Of a DNA stretch of 64,000 nucleotides, positions 34,446 through 44,035 are shown one piece after another. Source of the DNA: an uncultured Eudoraea sp. (GTDB taxonomy: Bacteria > Bacteroidota > Bacteroidia > Flavobacteriales > Flavobacteriaceae). A program made the translations under genes and the position numbers. The notes beneath the pieces were generated by a model. That model saw nothing but the letters and a program-made list of their open reading frames with translations. It did no database searches and was not told where the DNA came from. The stretch covers positions 167,964-231,963 of the forward strand of contig NZ_CANLGX010000005.1 in NCBI RefSeq assembly GCF_947490415.1, read 5' to 3'. Position 1 is the first letter of the stretch, and each line of letters begins with the position of its first letter.

Positions 34446-35213
34446 TTAAATATTTTTTGCGTCAAAATCCAGAGCAGTATCCAACCCTATTTCCACCCCT
34501 TTTATTGTTTTTACATAACGAATGGCTAGTAAGGCACCATTGACAAAAGACTCATAGGAAGTACTGCTGTGATGTATTGAAAAAATCTCTCCATTATTGC
34601 TAAATGCAACTTCCTGGTCAGACAGCATACCCTTCATTCTCAGTGAGTGCACACGAACCCCTGAGATTAATCCGCCTCGTGCTCCTCTAACTACCTCCGT
34701 GCTGTCTTTCTGTTCTGATGGACTTCTGTGCTTTCCCATTCGCATGGCTGTGGCCAATGCCGTACCTGAAGGAGCATCTGGTTTGGTATCTTCATGCCGC
34801 TCAATGACCTCGGCAGAATCAAAATAAGGTGAAGCCATTTCCGCAAAACGCATCATCAGTACTGCTCCTATTGAGAAATTAGGAACTATCAAACAACCGG
34901 GATCATCTTCGCCCCAGAAAGATTTTAACTCTGCTATCCTATCTTCTGTAAAACCGGAGGTTCCCACAACAACACTCATCCCTTTTGCATGCCACTTTTT
35001 AAGGTTTTCCATCACTACCCCGGGATGGGCACATTCTACTAGTATTTGAGCATCTATATTTTCTATAACATCATCTACCCCTACCCCAGCCACAGTTTTA
35101 CCGGCATGACCCGGCGCATAAGCCCCGCTAAGCTGCAGTTCGTTTGTGTTTGAAATACCATGTGCAATTACACTGCCCAAACGGCCCATTGCCCCTGAAA
35201 CTGCTACTTTCAT
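34446..35213 (-). CDS. DapB-like dihydrodipicolinate reductase family protein
   Basis: This 255-aa protein has an NAD(P)-binding N-terminus VAVSGAMGRLGSVIA, VVVGTSGF at about 81-88, VPNFSIGAV at about 109-117, and the catalytic region IERHEDTKPDAPSGTA at about 137-152. The catalytic His and Lys of DapB are present (H140, K144), but the usual second His of the HH pair is Glu. GVRVHSLRMKGMLSDQEV and FSIHHSS complete the family. The family reaction is reduction of the cyclic lysine precursor. Here the gene overlaps (4 bp) a kinase/phospho-lyase fusion and follows ggt, so it may act on a different cyclic imine. Whether a separate lysine-pathway DapB exists elsewhere cannot be seen. Confidence 0.8.
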   Translation of the reverse strand: MKVAVSGAMGRLGSVIAHGISNTNELQLSGAYAPGHAGKTVAGVGVDDVIENIDAQILVECAHPGVVMENLKKWHAKGMSVVVGTSGFTEDRIAELKSFWGEDDPGCLIVPNFSIGAVLMMRFAEMASPYFDSAEVIERHEDTKPDAPSGTALATAMRMGKHRSPSEQKDSTEVVRGARGGLISGVRVHSLRMKGMLSDQEVAFSNNGEIFSIHHSSTSYESFVNGALLAIRYVKTIKGVEIGLDTALDFDAKNI

Positions 35214-37486
35214 AATAACTTAGTTTTATAGTGTGTTTTCAATATGTCATCTATTTGTTCTACAGTTTTAAACGCATCTTCTTTGGAAAAACATAAAGGA
35301 GGCTTTGTTTTCAAAACACTGTCATGCGGACCATCTGTACTGATAAGGATGTGTCTGTTCCTCAGTTTGTTTTTAATATGATGTGCCAACTCTGTATCGT
35401 GCTCCTTCGTATTATCCTTTACAATTTCTACCCCAAGATATAAGCCGGAACCTCTCACATCCCCAATACAAGGATACTTTTTTTGAAGCGCCGCGAGTAA
35501 TGATTTGTAATAATCGCCTGTAATTTTTGCATTTTCCTGTAAATTTTCTTCTTCAATAACTTCAAGAACCGACAAAGCAATAGCACACGACACAGGATTC
35601 CCTCCAAATGAACTGAAGAATTCCACGCCTTTTTCAAAAGATGCGGCAATTTCTGAAGTGCAGACTACGGCTCCCATAGGATGGCCGTTCGCCATGGGTT
35701 TTCCAAGAATTACCATATCCGGAACAACTTCCTGAGCTTCATATCCCCAAAAATGATCCCCCAAACGACCAAATCCTGTTTGTACCTCATCATCTATACA
35801 AACACCTCCCTGCTTTCTTATTACGGGATACAGGTGTTTTAAATACCCTTTTGCCAAAGGCACCTGACCTCCGCAACCTATTACAGGCTCACCTATAAAT
35901 GCCCCTATGGGTGTCTCCGAATTTTCAATCAAGTCAATGGCTTCTTCCGCATAACTTTTTCCGGCACTTCCATTATCATTCGTATACTTACCCCTATAAG
36001 TATCAGGAATAGGCGCTACTAAGATGTGTTCTTTTTTTCCTCGTCCTTTCGGATTACTAAACTTATAGTAGCTCACGTCTATGGCTGCCCGTGTGTTACC
36101 ATGATAACCGTGTTCCATGACCATTATATTTTCATGACCGCTATGGATACCAGCCATACGGAGTGCCAGATCTGTAGCCGCACTTCCTGAGTTTACAAAA
36201 AACACCTTGTTTAACGAGTCGGGAAATTTTGCCAATAGCTTTTCAGCATATTCATTTAAAGAATCGTAAAGATATCTGGTGTTCGTATTCAGTTTTGCCA
36301 TCTGCCGTTGTCCCGCCTCCACTACTTTAGGATGGCTATGCCCTACATGGGGAATGTTATTGTAAGCATCCAAAAAGGTATTCCCGTAGGCATCATACAT
36401 GTATTGAAATGCAGCTCCTTTCATGTAAATAGGCTTGTCATAACTAACCGAAAGTATGGAACTCATATGCTCATATCTTTTTGACAGCATCTTTTCAACA
36501 GGTAATGGGTTTTTAGCAGGAAAACCCGCTGCCGTGCGAAAACTTGTTTCCGCCGCAATCGGATTTATAGCCAACCAGCGATATAGCATCTGCCAGGCAT
36601 ATTTTTCGCTTACAAAGGCATATTCATTATCACCATTTTCAGCTCTTGCATTGGCAGAATTACAGACACTTATACAAAGTCTGGCTGCAATGAGATAGTA
36701 AAGCACCTCTAGTTCTTTCTTCTGTAAAGGCAATATTTCATGATAGGCTTTTATAAGTATTGAAGCCCATTCCAATGAATTTTCTTTGTCATAGCACGAA
36801 TAGGTAATGGCAATTGCCAATTCATTAATCAGTAATGTATGTGCCATATCACCAAAATCTATAATTCCCGAAACTTCTTCGTCGGCAACGAGGACATTCC
36901 ATTCATTGGCATCGTTGTGAATTATGGACGTTCTTAACTCCGGGAGAGAAGGCACTATATTTTCCACATATTGCTTAAAATAATGGTAAACAATACTTCT
37001 GTCTTTTTTATCGGGAATATGTTCAAGGTATTGTTTGCTCATATCCAGGTGCAGAATGTCCCATTTGAGTTTCCTGGCTTCTATCCTGTAATTCACAAAA
37101 CTTTGAAGTTTCAGGTCTAAATGTGCCAGAAACCTGCCGAGAGATTGAAACAATTTTTCCGTATGAGGAACATCTGCCAGAAACACTCCATCCAGATAGG
37201 ATAACATTCTGCAGATACATTTTTGTCCATTGATATCCAGTACCGTGTAATTTCGATCTTTCAACGGAATGGGTCTTTGTGTACCCTTCTGATCCTCATT
37301 CTGAAGAAATAGTAGCGCATCATTTTCAGCTTCTACCAATGTCAGTATATCCCGGGTATATGGGTAAGTTTTGAAAATATAACGCTCATTTTTCGTTTCA
37401 ACAAGGTAGTTGGCATTATCCAATCCACTTAGTCTTTCAACTTTTAGGGCATTTATACCAAATTGTTCCCGTAAGATGGTCTTCAT
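35210..37486 (-). CDS. fusion of APH-type kinase and class III aminotransferase-fold phospho-lyase
   Basis: The first half of this 758-aa protein is an aminoglycoside-phosphotransferase-fold kinase: IIHNDANEWNVLV (H-x-D-x4-N, about residue 190) and GIIDFGD (about 208). The second half, about 325-758, is a PLP enzyme of class III aminotransferase fold: FVNSGSAATDLALRMA, the HGYHGNTRA motif, CIDDEVQTGFGR, and the PLP lysine in LGKPMANGHPMGA (about 600). In animals, hydroxylysine kinase and 5-phosphohydroxylysine phospho-lyase (or the ethanolamine-phosphate phospho-lyase) are separate proteins of these two folds acting in sequence. The fusion therefore suggests phosphorylation and elimination of an amino alcohol such as hydroxylysine or ethanolamine. 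It is the middle gene of a ggt operon. Confidence 0.85.
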   Translation of the reverse strand: MKTILREQFGINALKVERLSGLDNANYLVETKNERYIFKTYPYTRDILTLVEAENDALLFLQNEDQKGTQRPIPLKDRNYTVLDINGQKCICRMLSYLDGVFLADVPHTEKLFQSLGRFLAHLDLKLQSFVNYRIEARKLKWDILHLDMSKQYLEHIPDKKDRSIVYHYFKQYVENIVPSLPELRTSIIHNDANEWNVLVADEEVSGIIDFGDMAHTLLINELAIAITYSCYDKENSLEWASILIKAYHEILPLQKKELEVLYYLIAARLCISVCNSANARAENGDNEYAFVSEKYAWQMLYRWLAINPIAAETSFRTAAGFPAKNPLPVEKMLSKRYEHMSSILSVSYDKPIYMKGAAFQYMYDAYGNTFLDAYNNIPHVGHSHPKVVEAGQRQMAKLNTNTRYLYDSLNEYAEKLLAKFPDSLNKVFFVNSGSAATDLALRMAGIHSGHENIMVMEHGYHGNTRAAIDVSYYKFSNPKGRGKKEHILVAPIPDTYRGKYTNDNGSAGKSYAEEAIDLIENSETPIGAFIGEPVIGCGGQVPLAKGYLKHLYPVIRKQGGVCIDDEVQTGFGRLGDHFWGYEAQEVVPDMVILGKPMANGHPMGAVVCTSEIAASFEKGVEFFSSFGGNPVSCAIALSVLEVIEEENLQENAKITGDYYKSLLAALQKKYPCIGDVRGSGLYLGVEIVKDNTKEHDTELAHHIKNKLRNRHILISTDGPHDSVLKTKPPLCFSKEDAFKTVEQIDDILKTHYKTKLL

Positions 37487-37520
37487 TGAAGTTTTAAAAT
37501 TATTAATCAGTAAACCACGC

Positions 37521-39218
37521 TTAGTAACCAGCTGCCTGCCCGTCCTTACGGGATTCCGAAGCCCCGGTATAGACCTTGTTTTCCAAATCTACCCCAATGG
37601 CCTGATAACCACCATAAATCCCAACACTAAAAGAGATCCGATGATCTTTTTTTCGTAATTCCCGAATGGTCTTATAATCAAAGTCGCTCTCCAGATTCAG
37701 GGTGCCACCATTGCTCATTACCGAGCCGGTAGGCTGAGAGCTCCCCTGATGCCTCATCCGGGGGGCATCACCGGCTTCCTGAAGATTCATCCCAAAGTCG
37801 ATCAGATTCACTACTATCTGAGTATGCCCCTGGGGTTGCACTGCTCCGCCCATAAGCCCGAAGCTTAAAAAGGGTTTTCCATCCTTTGTAATAAAGGCAG
37901 GAATTATGGTATGAAAAGGCCGCTTCCCCGGTTCCAGAGCATTGGCATGGTTCTTATCTTGTACATTAAACATCTGTCCGCGGTTCTGCAAGACAAAACC
38001 CAGTCCGTCAGGCACCATCCCGGAGGCAAACTCCGAATAGATACTCTGGATGAGTGACACCATGTTCCCATCTTTATCTGCAACGGTTAAATAGGTAGTA
38101 TTCCCGGTCTCGATCTCAAGGTCTCCTGCCGGGTAAGTACTTGCTGCTTTATCCGGATTGATTAGCTCGCGCCTCCGGGCAGCGTATTCCTTAGACAAAA
38201 GTTGGTCTAGAGGGATTTTATTAAAGTCGGGGTCTGCGTAGAATTTAGCCCGGTCTTCAAAGGCCAGCTTTTTAGCCTCAGTAAGTACATGCAGGTAAGC
38301 TGCACTTCCAAAACCCATGGATGCAATGTCATAACCCTCTAAAATATTCAGCATCTGCAGGGCTGCTGTGCCTTGTCCGTTAGGGGGCAGTTCCCAGATG
38401 TCGTAACCCCGGTAGTTAATGCTTACCGGTTCCACCCAATTTGAGTTGTGGGAGGCCAGGTCTTCATAAGAAAGGAAGCCACTGTGTTTTTTCATATAGG
38501 CATCAATAGTGCGGGCAATGTCGCCCTTATAAAAAGCATCCCTCCCACCTTTGGCAATCATTTCGTACGTATTGGAGAGGTCCTCGTTTTTAAAAACTTC
38601 GCCTTTTTTTGGTGCCCGACCATTGGGCAAATAGGTAGTGGCAAATCCCGGCAAGTCTTCCATACCTTCAGAACCGTAGCCCATTTCATAAGCAATGACT
38701 TCCGATACGGGGAAACCTTCCCGGCCATAGTTAATAGCCGGTTGTAATAATTCTGTTATAGGTAATTTTCCAAATTTCTGATGCAAGGCAAACCAGCCAT
38801 CTACGCAACCCGGCACAGATACCGGAAGGGGTCCGTGTAAGGGAACATATTTCATTCCCCGATCCATAAAGTATTCGATAGAGAGGGACTTTGGTACACG
38901 GCCACTACCGTTAAAGCCATAGAGTTTTTCTTCCTTTGCGTCCCAGACAATCGCAAAGATATCGCCACCGATTCCGCAACTGGCAGGCTCTACCAAACCA
39001 AGCATTGCATTCGCTGCAATTGCGGCATCCATGGCACTTCCACCTTTTTTAAGAATATCCAGGGCAACCTGTGTTGCTAAAGGCTGACTCGTGGCGGCCA
39101 TGCCGTTGCGGGCGAGGATTTCAGAACGGGTGGTAAAGGTTTCCCCTGTGAGCCGGTCCTGTGCCCAAAGATTGAAGTTAAGGAATACCAATAAAAATAT
39201 TGAGAAAAGCTTTGTCAT
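37521..39218 (-). CDS. ggt: gamma-glutamyltransferase
   Basis: This 565-aa precursor has a signal peptide (LFSIFLLVFLNFNLWAQ), so it is periplasmic or exported. It cleaves gamma-glutamyl bonds (glutathione and other gamma-glutamyl compounds) and matures by self-cleavage before a Thr. Visible signatures are MAATSQPLATQVALDILKKGG and DAAIAAN (about 45-66), SCGIGGDIF, PPNGQGTAALQMLNIL, the autocleavage/catalytic Thr in GNTTYLTVAD (about 372; commonly TTH), and the late GGAVQPQGH segment. It is the first gene of the minus-strand operon, 34 bases before the kinase/phospho-lyase fusion, which suggests it feeds that pathway by releasing an amino compound from a gamma-glutamyl conjugate. Confidence 0.93.
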   Translation of the reverse strand: MTKLFSIFLLVFLNFNLWAQDRLTGETFTTRSEILARNGMAATSQPLATQVALDILKKGGSAMDAAIAANAMLGLVEPASCGIGGDIFAIVWDAKEEKLYGFNGSGRVPKSLSIEYFMDRGMKYVPLHGPLPVSVPGCVDGWFALHQKFGKLPITELLQPAINYGREGFPVSEVIAYEMGYGSEGMEDLPGFATTYLPNGRAPKKGEVFKNEDLSNTYEMIAKGGRDAFYKGDIARTIDAYMKKHSGFLSYEDLASHNSNWVEPVSINYRGYDIWELPPNGQGTAALQMLNILEGYDIASMGFGSAAYLHVLTEAKKLAFEDRAKFYADPDFNKIPLDQLLSKEYAARRRELINPDKAASTYPAGDLEIETGNTTYLTVADKDGNMVSLIQSIYSEFASGMVPDGLGFVLQNRGQMFNVQDKNHANALEPGKRPFHTIIPAFITKDGKPFLSFGLMGGAVQPQGHTQIVVNLIDFGMNLQEAGDAPRMRHQGSSQPTGSVMSNGGTLNLESDFDYKTIRELRKKDHRISFSVGIYGGYQAIGVDLENKVYTGASESRKDGQAAGY

Positions 39219-39410
39219 AGGAATAAGGTTTAATTACCCTAAACTAGCAAAAAAGTTAGTGGATACAAGGAGAATACATTGAAATATTCATGAAATTCTT
39301 CTTTCTAAAAGCGTATAGCTAGAATAGTGTATGGAAATTCGGCTTCTCTATATATTTCGAAAGGAAATTGGGACACTTTGATTGAAAACTATAAAATATT
39401 AACTTGCGGT

Positions 39411-41540
39411 ATGACCAGAAAAATCAACTTCGTAAGCATTTTGCTTTTACTGGCTGCCATTTATGGATGCCAACAATCAACAACATTAATATCAGTAACA
39501 TCACCCTCAGATAACAATGAAGTTCAGATAGTTTTGGACGACCAGGGCAGTATGTATTATCAGGTTCTTCACAATGGTGAGTTCATAATTGATACTTCAT
39601 ATATGGGCTTCGACTTTAAAGAGCAGCCTGCCTTAGCTAAAGGACTTAAGATAGTTAGTTCAGAAAGCACTTCTCAAAATGAAACATGGGAGATGCCCTG
39701 GGGTGAGCAACGTGAAGTGGTAAACAATTATAACCAGGTGACGATTCATCTTGAAGAAAAAGAAGCACCAAAAAGAAAATTTGATCTGATTTTCAAAGTC
39801 TATGATGATGGGCTTGGCTTCCGGTATCATTTTCCGAAGCAGGAAACACTCTCAGAAGTCATCATTACAGATGAAAATACGCAGTTTCAGCTTACCGGTA
39901 ATCCTATGGTTTGGTGGATACCCGGAGATTGGGACATTTATGAGCAACTGTATAGCACCACGCCATTCAATAAGATTGATGCAACCAGTAAACGGAATCA
40001 TCCCAATCTGGCGGCCACCTATATTCCTGAAAATGCGGTGAATACACCTGTAACCATGAAAACGGAAAATGGATTATACCTGAGTTTTCATGAAGCCAAC
40101 CTTACTGATTATGCCGGTATGACGTTAAAAGTTGATACCTTGAATCTTTCGATGCAAAGTGAACTGGTAGGATCGGACATCACCGGATACAAGGTAAAAA
40201 GGGAAACCCCATTCAGTACCCCCTGGCGCACCATTCAAATTGCCGACAGAGCCGGTGACCTCATTGAGTCAAAATTGATTGTAAATCTGAATGAACCCAA
40301 TGCATTGGGTGATGTTTCCTGGATAAAACCCATGAAATATGTGGGTATCTGGTGGGATATGCACCTTGGCAGGAGTACATGGGATTACGCCGGGACACAG
40401 GATATGAATAGCTGGGAAAATCTTGCAAATGCGAAACCCACAGGTAAACACGGGGCAACTACCGCCAACGCCAAAAGATATATTGATTTTGCTGCCGCTA
40501 ATGGGCTTAAAGGACTGTTGGTAGAAGGCTGGAATACGGGATGGGAGCATTGGATAGGGTTTGAAGACAGAGAAGGCGTATTTGATTTTGTCACCCAATA
40601 TCCGGACTATGACTTAAAAGAGGTAGTACGTTACGGAAAAGAAAAGGGAGTTGATTTAATCATGCATCATGAAACATCCGCAGCGCCAAGAACTTATGAT
40701 CAGCAAATGGATGAAGCATATAAGTTAATGGAATCATTAGGCATCCATGCCGTCAAAACCGGCTATGTGGGTAAACTGATCCCGAAAGGGGAATACCACC
40801 ACGGGCAATGGATGGTGAACCATTACAGAAGGGCAATATTAAAGGGAGCAGAACACCAGGTGGCCATCAACGCACATGAGCCTATTAAGGCTACCGGGAT
40901 ACGGAGAACCTACCCTAATGCCATTGCGCGCGAGGGCTTGCGGGGCCAGGAATTTAATGCCTGGGCAACAGATGGGGGGAATCCACCGGAACATTTACCT
41001 ATAGTCGCTTTTACGCGCATGCTTGCAGGACCAGTTGACTTTACCCCCGGTATTTTTAAAATAAAACTGGCGCCGGATAAACCGGATAACCAAATAAACA
41101 CTACCCTGGCACAACAACTCGCCTTATATGTGGTCATCTATGGCCCTGTACAGATGGCTGCAGATCTCCCTGAAAATTATGAAGGGCAGGCTGCCTTTCA
41201 GTTCATACGGGATGTAGGCGTGGACTGGGAACAGAGCAAGGTATTGGATGGGGAAATAGGTGACTTTGTGACCATAGCCCGTCAGGAAAGGGGAACCGAA
41301 AAATGGTTTGTCGGATCCATTACCGATGAAAATGCGCGTGAGGTAACTATCAATCTGGATTTTTTATCACCATCTAAGAAGTATAAAGCCATTTTGTACA
41401 CCGATGGGGAAAATGCACACTGGAACGATAATCCCCTGGAACTGGAAATTGAGGAGCAGGAGGTAGATCATACAACTACACTAACACTCCAACTGGCACC
41501 GGGAGGTGGAGCTGCTATAAGTTTGGTGCCTGCTGAATAA
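39411..41540 (+). CDS. GH97 family alpha-glucosidase-like lipoprotein (SusB-like)
   Basis: The start at 39411 (MTRKINFVSI) is chosen because it places a lipoprotein signal with lipobox YGC at the N-terminus; a Met at 39327 would add 28 residues without signal character. The mature protein of about 690 aa fits GH97: an N-terminal beta-sandwich (about 30-280), a TIM barrel with VGIWWDMHLG, LVEGWNTGWEHW, LIMHHETSAAPR, INAHEPIKATGIRRTYPN and REGLRGQEFNAW, and a C-terminal beta domain. The NAHE Glu is at the position of a catalytic Glu of inverting SusB, so it is likely an inverting enzyme on alpha-glucans. It is anchored by lipid and works in the periplasm or on the surface. Glucokinase lies just downstream on the other strand. 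Confidence 0.9.
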   Translation: MTRKINFVSILLLLAAIYGCQQSTTLISVTSPSDNNEVQIVLDDQGSMYYQVLHNGEFIIDTSYMGFDFKEQPALAKGLKIVSSESTSQNETWEMPWGEQREVVNNYNQVTIHLEEKEAPKRKFDLIFKVYDDGLGFRYHFPKQETLSEVIITDENTQFQLTGNPMVWWIPGDWDIYEQLYSTTPFNKIDATSKRNHPNLAATYIPENAVNTPVTMKTENGLYLSFHEANLTDYAGMTLKVDTLNLSMQSELVGSDITGYKVKRETPFSTPWRTIQIADRAGDLIESKLIVNLNEPNALGDVSWIKPMKYVGIWWDMHLGRSTWDYAGTQDMNSWENLANAKPTGKHGATTANAKRYIDFAAANGLKGLLVEGWNTGWEHWIGFEDREGVFDFVTQYPDYDLKEVVRYGKEKGVDLIMHHETSAAPRTYDQQMDEAYKLMESLGIHAVKTGYVGKLIPKGEYHHGQWMVNHYRRAILKGAEHQVAINAHEPIKATGIRRTYPNAIAREGLRGQEFNAWATDGGNPPEHLPIVAFTRMLAGPVDFTPGIFKIKLAPDKPDNQINTTLAQQLALYVVIYGPVQMAADLPENYEGQAAFQFIRDVGVDWEQSKVLDGEIGDFVTIARQERGTEKWFVGSITDENAREVTINLDFLSPSKKYKAILYTDGENAHWNDNPLELEIEEQEVDHTTTLTLQLAPGGGAAISLVPAE

Positions 41541-41622
41541 TCAAGAGATGAGCCTGGCTTTTTTTACCTATTTGTTCAGTACTTAGAACTGTTTCGAAAG
41601 AAAATCCTATGGAATTGATTAA

Positions 41623-42696
41623 TCATCCTAAATGAGTTGCCCCGTAATAAGCGGCTCCCAAGAGAGGCGTTTTATCATTTAGAACTACCTGTACCGGCAT
41701 TAGTTGAAGCAGGGGTTTCATACGGCCAGCCGCAACAAAGTTTTCAGTAAAAATCTCCCGGTTTATTATCCCGATGATTTTTGGAACAATCCCACCTCCT
41801 AAATAAACCCCTCCTGTAGCCTTGGTCTTTAAGGCAAACTGGGCAGCTTCTATAGCCAGATAGCGCACAAATAAATCCAGGGTTTCTATACAAACAGGGT
41901 CGCTTTTTTCGTGGGCAACAGCGGTAATCACAGCTGCCGCATCTTCCTGTTGGATTTTATCTTCTAGCCATTTGGGTTCCGCGTTTCCCCTGAAACCTCT
42001 TAAAAATTTATAAATACTACAAATTCCGGGGCCGGATACGACTCGTTCCCAACTCACATGTCCAAACTTTTGATGCAGGTATTTCCATAATTCCCAATCC
42101 AGATCGTTACGAGGACTAAAATCGCAATGTCCCCCTTCTGTAGCATAGGGATGATAATGGGTCCCATCCCAATACAGTCCGGCCTCTCCAAGACCTGTGC
42201 CCGGCGAAATGATGACAGCGTTCCCGGGGATATTTGATCCTTCTTTTAGAATTTCAAAGTCCTTGTTCCGAAGCGCCACCAGGCCAAAGGCATTGGCTTC
42301 CATATCATTGATGAGGGTAACCGAATGAACCTGGAGTTCCCTGCTAATTTCTTCACTATCTATTTCCCACGGAAAATTTGTCCCTTTTACTTTGCCCCTG
42401 GTTACAGGGCCGGCTACGCCCAGGCAGATTCCATTTATGATAGGTAACTTATCGCTGTGAAACGAACGCACCATCTCCGTAAAAGCATTGTAATTCTTTG
42501 TGTGATACGATTTCTCCTTTATTAATGTAAGTAGTCCTTTATGGATTTCAAAAAGTGCCAGATTTGTTTTTGTTGCTCCAATATCTGCCGCTAAAATTAC
42601 ACCGTTGCTATAAGCGCTTTTTTTATTCCTTAAAAAAGCCAACGGAATTTGGGGCTCATCAGATAAGGAGTTTGAAAAACTTTCCTGCTTTTTCAT
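41623..42696 (-). CDS. glk: glucokinase
   Basis: This 357-aa protein of the Glk family (not ROK) phosphorylates glucose to glucose-6-phosphate with ATP. Signatures are GVILAADIGATKTNLALF (phosphate 1, about 33-50), GVAGPVTRGKVKGTNFPW (about 108-125), LINDMEANAFGL with the catalytic Asp (about 142-153), ISPGTGLGEAGLYWDG (about 176-191), TEGGHCDFSPR, and GGVYLGGGIVPK (about 303-314). It converges with the GH97 gene, consistent with use of glucose released from alpha-glucans. Confidence 0.92.
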   Translation of the reverse strand: MKKQESFSNSLSDEPQIPLAFLRNKKSAYSNGVILAADIGATKTNLALFEIHKGLLTLIKEKSYHTKNYNAFTEMVRSFHSDKLPIINGICLGVAGPVTRGKVKGTNFPWEIDSEEISRELQVHSVTLINDMEANAFGLVALRNKDFEILKEGSNIPGNAVIISPGTGLGEAGLYWDGTHYHPYATEGGHCDFSPRNDLDWELWKYLHQKFGHVSWERVVSGPGICSIYKFLRGFRGNAEPKWLEDKIQQEDAAAVITAVAHEKSDPVCIETLDLFVRYLAIEAAQFALKTKATGGVYLGGGIVPKIIGIINREIFTENFVAAGRMKPLLQLMPVQVVLNDKTPLLGAAYYGATHLG

Positions 42697-43055
42697 GGTA
42701 GTGATCTATATAGTTGTGGTAATCTTCTTTTCCCAAATAACACTGATCTTATAAAGCTGAGAAACGCTTTTAATTACAACTTTTCAGGACGGCTATTACC
42801 AATACGTATTTAAATACAAATATCTCCCGGATGTCAGAAGTTTAAAATGATAAAGGTCATCAGGAATGAATTATACCTGATTACAAAATTAGTCCCCCTC
42901 CGAAATTGAAGCAACTAAGTAACCATGTACTGTGAGCAAAGTTGAAAGAAGGAAAAAAGATAACTGGAATGGGGTTTTTGAATGTTTTGGTTAACTCAAA
43001 TAGCTACGAAAAAATAGAGTGATGCAGAGGAACCCTTAAATTGAACGGAAAAGTA
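42697..43055. other. intergenic stretch with nothing recognised
   Basis: About 360 bases between glk and the membrane-protein gene, both on the minus strand. It must hold the glk promoter at its left end. No clear TTTG/TAnnTTTG pair, repeat or small gene was found. Confidence 0.4.
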
Positions 43056-43673
43056 TTAAACTACCTGTGCTTCCTTACCAAATCGTATGGTTACAATTAT
43101 TTTACCAATAAAATATCCAATGACAAATACAGCAGCAGATATGCCTACAATAAGCAGCATTGCACTCCACACCTCAGTAAGTGGTATATTGTTCGCAGGA
43201 ATTTTTTCCAAGATCTTTAAGCTTCTGAAAACTCTAAAAGGAAAACTAAAATAATTAATCAGAGCATCCTTGAATTCACTAAATGTAAGGAACATATAGA
43301 CATTGCTGGAAATTCCATAGGCTATAATACTCAAACCAAACCCAAACATTCTACTATATGTTTTGCTATACGCAACTTTATAAGATTTTATTAATTCATT
43401 ATTATTAGGAAGTTTATTATTGGTTAAAGACCCGCTTAAATCTTTGTCGTACCTGAATTTTTTCACATATTCCTTAGAATAGTAAATCCAGCATAATATT
43501 AAGAACAGGGGAGTAACTACAACAATCAGTGTAATACATAAAAGCAGTAGTAAAGTTACCAATTCACTAAGTCCTTCATAATTGAAATAACGCTCAATTG
43601 GAGCCTCGTTAGTTTGTAAAGTATAAAAGGTTTTTACTAAAACGTTTACATAATTAAGAACTACCAGATTCAT
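43056..43673 (-). CDS. hypothetical inner-membrane protein
   Basis: This 205-aa protein has about four membrane-spanning stretches: LVTLLLLLCITLIVVVTPLFLILCWIYY counts as one or two (read in pieces, about 37-65), FGFGLSIIAYGISS at about 115, and AMLLIVGISAAVFVIGYFIGKIIVTI near the C-terminus. No known family was recognised, and no substrate-binding or enzymatic motif was seen. It is transcribed alone, with long non-coding flanks. Confidence 0.6.
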   Translation of the reverse strand: MNLVVLNYVNVLVKTFYTLQTNEAPIERYFNYEGLSELVTLLLLLCITLIVVVTPLFLILCWIYYSKEYVKKFRYDKDLSGSLTNNKLPNNNELIKSYKVAYSKTYSRMFGFGLSIIAYGISSNVYMFLTFSEFKDALINYFSFPFRVFRSLKILEKIPANNIPLTEVWSAMLLIVGISAAVFVIGYFIGKIIVTIRFGKEAQVV

Positions 43674-44035
43674 TGAAATGTAATTTTAGATTGGCGTGAG
43701 TTTTAGTAAGATATCACACACATAGAACATACTCCAGGATCAACTGAATATAGTGAATTATTTTAAATCAGAAAGATATATTCAGCAGTATGCTATTCTA
43801 GTTTTAATTTGAGTAAAAACCAAGCAGAAAGTGACGGAACCTCTAATTTCTTGTCCCAATGGGTATATTTATTTATCTAATATTCGTCCTGATATAAATT
43901 TTTTAAATTAAAAGTCCGGTAGATTTCCATATCTATTATGGATAAAATCGTGACATTTAATCTTAGAATTATTAAAAATACTAAAGACACCTAAGATTTT
44001 TTATCTTAGAAGGATCGTTATTATAAAAGTTTAAA
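43674..44035. other. leader of the esterase-GH105 operon with inverted repeat
   Basis: Non-coding. A perfect 7-bp inverted repeat (CTAAGAT/ATCTTAG, 43991-44009) lies 27 bases before the ATG, and a further ATCTTAG occurs at about 43960. This could be an operator or a leader hairpin for the carbohydrate genes that follow. Confidence 0.4.
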
